Below are positions 5,891-6,680 of a stretch of DNA of 6,680 bases, one piece after another. Made by a program: the position numbers and the translations under genes. The stretch is from Chloroflexi bacterium RBG_13_46_14 (GTDB lineage Bacteria > Chloroflexota > Dehalococcoidia > Dehalococcoidales > UBA2162): the NCBI GenBank assembly GCA_001796415.1, contig MGML01000152.1, positions 1 through 6,680 on the forward strand, given 5' to 3'. Each line of letters starts with the position of its first letter. The first letter of the stretch is position 1. The notes beneath the pieces are model-generated. The model was not told the DNA's origin. It was given only the letters and a program-made list of their open reading frames with translations, and made no database searches.

Positions 5891-6680
5891 AGTTACAGGA
5901 CTGTAATCCGCTTGCTGTTCATGTACCACTTTTTCGGCGACCTGATTCTTATCTACGCCGTAGACAAGCTGTTTCTGCTGTCCAGGAACATTTCTATACA
6001 GGAAATAGCTGTTCTCCTGGCAATCTGGAGTGGACTCACAGTCCTGCTTGAGGTACCAACCGGCGCTCTTGCCGACCGGTGGAGCAGGAAATATACACTC
6101 GTTCTGTCCGGTCTGTGTTATGCACTCTGTTACCTGACCTGGATATTCAGTTACTCCTTCTGGCCGTTTGCCGTCGGCTTTCTCTTTCGTACCCTTGGCG
6201 GTACATTCGAATCCGGCACATTGCAGGCATATACCTATGATTTTCTGAAAAAACATGAAAAAGAAGATGAATTCGAGAAAATTTGGGGAAGGTGCATTAC
6301 TCTCAGGGTTATAGGGACCGCTATTGCTGTCGCTGCCGGCGGCTATTTGAGTGAGATATCATATACCCTCGTCCTGGTTATCTCGGCATCATCACCGTTG
6401 GTAGTAACAATCATTTCGCTTCTGCTGCCGGATGTGAAATCTACGAAAATAGAAACCGGCAGAAGCTATTTTTCATATATCCGGGGCGGACTGAAACAGA
6501 CTTTCTCAAGCAGGGCACTCCTGAAAATAATGCTATACTCAGGTATAGTCTTCGCAACACTCGGCCTCCTGGAAGAATACGACCAGGTATTAATATCAGA
6601 GCGGCTTGGATTCTCGAATACCTTTATCGGTATATGGGCAGCGGCAGCCGTGTGTGTCAGCAGTGTCGGATCCTTTTTTG
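5888..6680 (+). CDS. MFS transporter, N-terminal part (cut by window edge)
   Basis: The first 264 codons are open to the right edge, so the gene is partial only because of the window. It encodes an integral membrane transporter of the major facilitator superfamily. The diagnostic motif A, EVPTGALADRWSRK (55-68), sits in the loop between helices 2 and 3. Hydrophobic segments lie at about 8-31, 38-56, 70-88, 91-108, 140-154, 158-181, 212-229 and 244-264. A charged loop KKHEKEDEFEK (121-131) precedes helix 5 and a cytoplasmic loop (about 182-211) separates the two six-helix halves. RTLGGTFESGTLQAYTYD (101-118) is typical of MFS proteins often filed with drug-efflux or DHA3-like groups, but the substrate cannot be inferred. 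The gene is transcribed away from rpsO and has no visible functional link to the lysine genes. Its codon use and GC look like those of its neighbours. Confidence 0.9.
   Translation, partial: MSYRTVIRLLFMYHFFGDLILIYAVDKLFLLSRNISIQEIAVLLAIWSGLTVLLEVPTGALADRWSRKYTLVLSGLCYALCYLTWIFSYSFWPFAVGFLFRTLGGTFESGTLQAYTYDFLKKHEKEDEFEKIWGRCITLRVIGTAIAVAAGGYLSEISYTLVLVISASSPLVVTIISLLLPDVKSTKIETGRSYFSYIRGGLKQTFSSRALLKIMLYSGIVFATLGLLEEYDQVLISERLGFSNTFIGIWAAAAVCVSSVGSFF

Noticed and set aside
5871..5891. Six-codon leader frame ATG...TGA overlapping the MFS GTG
   Set aside because: It has no Shine-Dalgarno of its own and its codons are the ribosome binding site of the transporter; probably accidental.
5858..6256. 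A 132-codon minus-strand open frame opposite the start of the MFS gene
   Set aside because: It lies antisense to the clear transporter sequence, has no recognisable motifs and is cysteine/glutamine-rich in the manner of a shadow frame.

Overview
The window looks like an ordinary chromosomal segment of a bacterium with about 45-50% GC. Six coding loci are visible. On the minus strand a compact gene run, read from right to left, is rpsO - pnp - dapB - asd - dapA. It is followed by a decayed remnant of a GNAT acetyltransferase gene that leaves the window at its left edge. Divergently, on the plus strand, a major facilitator superfamily (MFS) transporter gene starts near 5888 and is cut by the right edge. 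Gene order, protein style (for example the MFS motif EVPTGALADRWSRK and the DapB/Asd/DapA trio behind pnp) and the frequent TTG/GTG starts fit a member of the Chloroflexota, probably class Dehalococcoidia. That assignment is from memory of similar gene orders and was not checked by a search.

Layout by region. 1-181: GNAT pseudogene remnant directly behind the dapA stop. 182-5421: five genes with gaps of 1, 9, 20 and 35 nt, each with its own Shine-Dalgarno sequence, some embedded in the preceding gene, as expected for one transcript. 5422-5887: a 466-nt divergent intergenic region. It holds a strong extended -10 promoter for the rpsO operon, an AT-rich imperfect inverted repeat (about 5536-5625), a plausible plus-strand promoter (5672-5700) and a set of nested palindromes (5747-5794) in the presumed 5' leader of the MFS gene. 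5888-6680: first 264 codons of the MFS transporter.

Functionally the operon joins translation and RNA decay (ribosomal protein S15; polynucleotide phosphorylase) to the aspartate-family route. Asd makes aspartate semialdehyde, DapA condenses it with pyruvate, and DapB reduces the product to tetrahydrodipicolinate, the precursor of diaminopimelate and lysine. Aspartokinase and the later lysine enzymes are not in view. The transporter's substrate cannot be read from the sequence.

I saw no sign of a defence system, CRISPR array, insertion sequence with a transposase, or other clearly novel system. The points most worth a second look are the frameshifted and N-terminally truncated GNAT remnant fused in frame behind dapA's TAG, the AT-rich hairpin element beside the rpsO promoter, and the nested palindromes upstream of the transporter.
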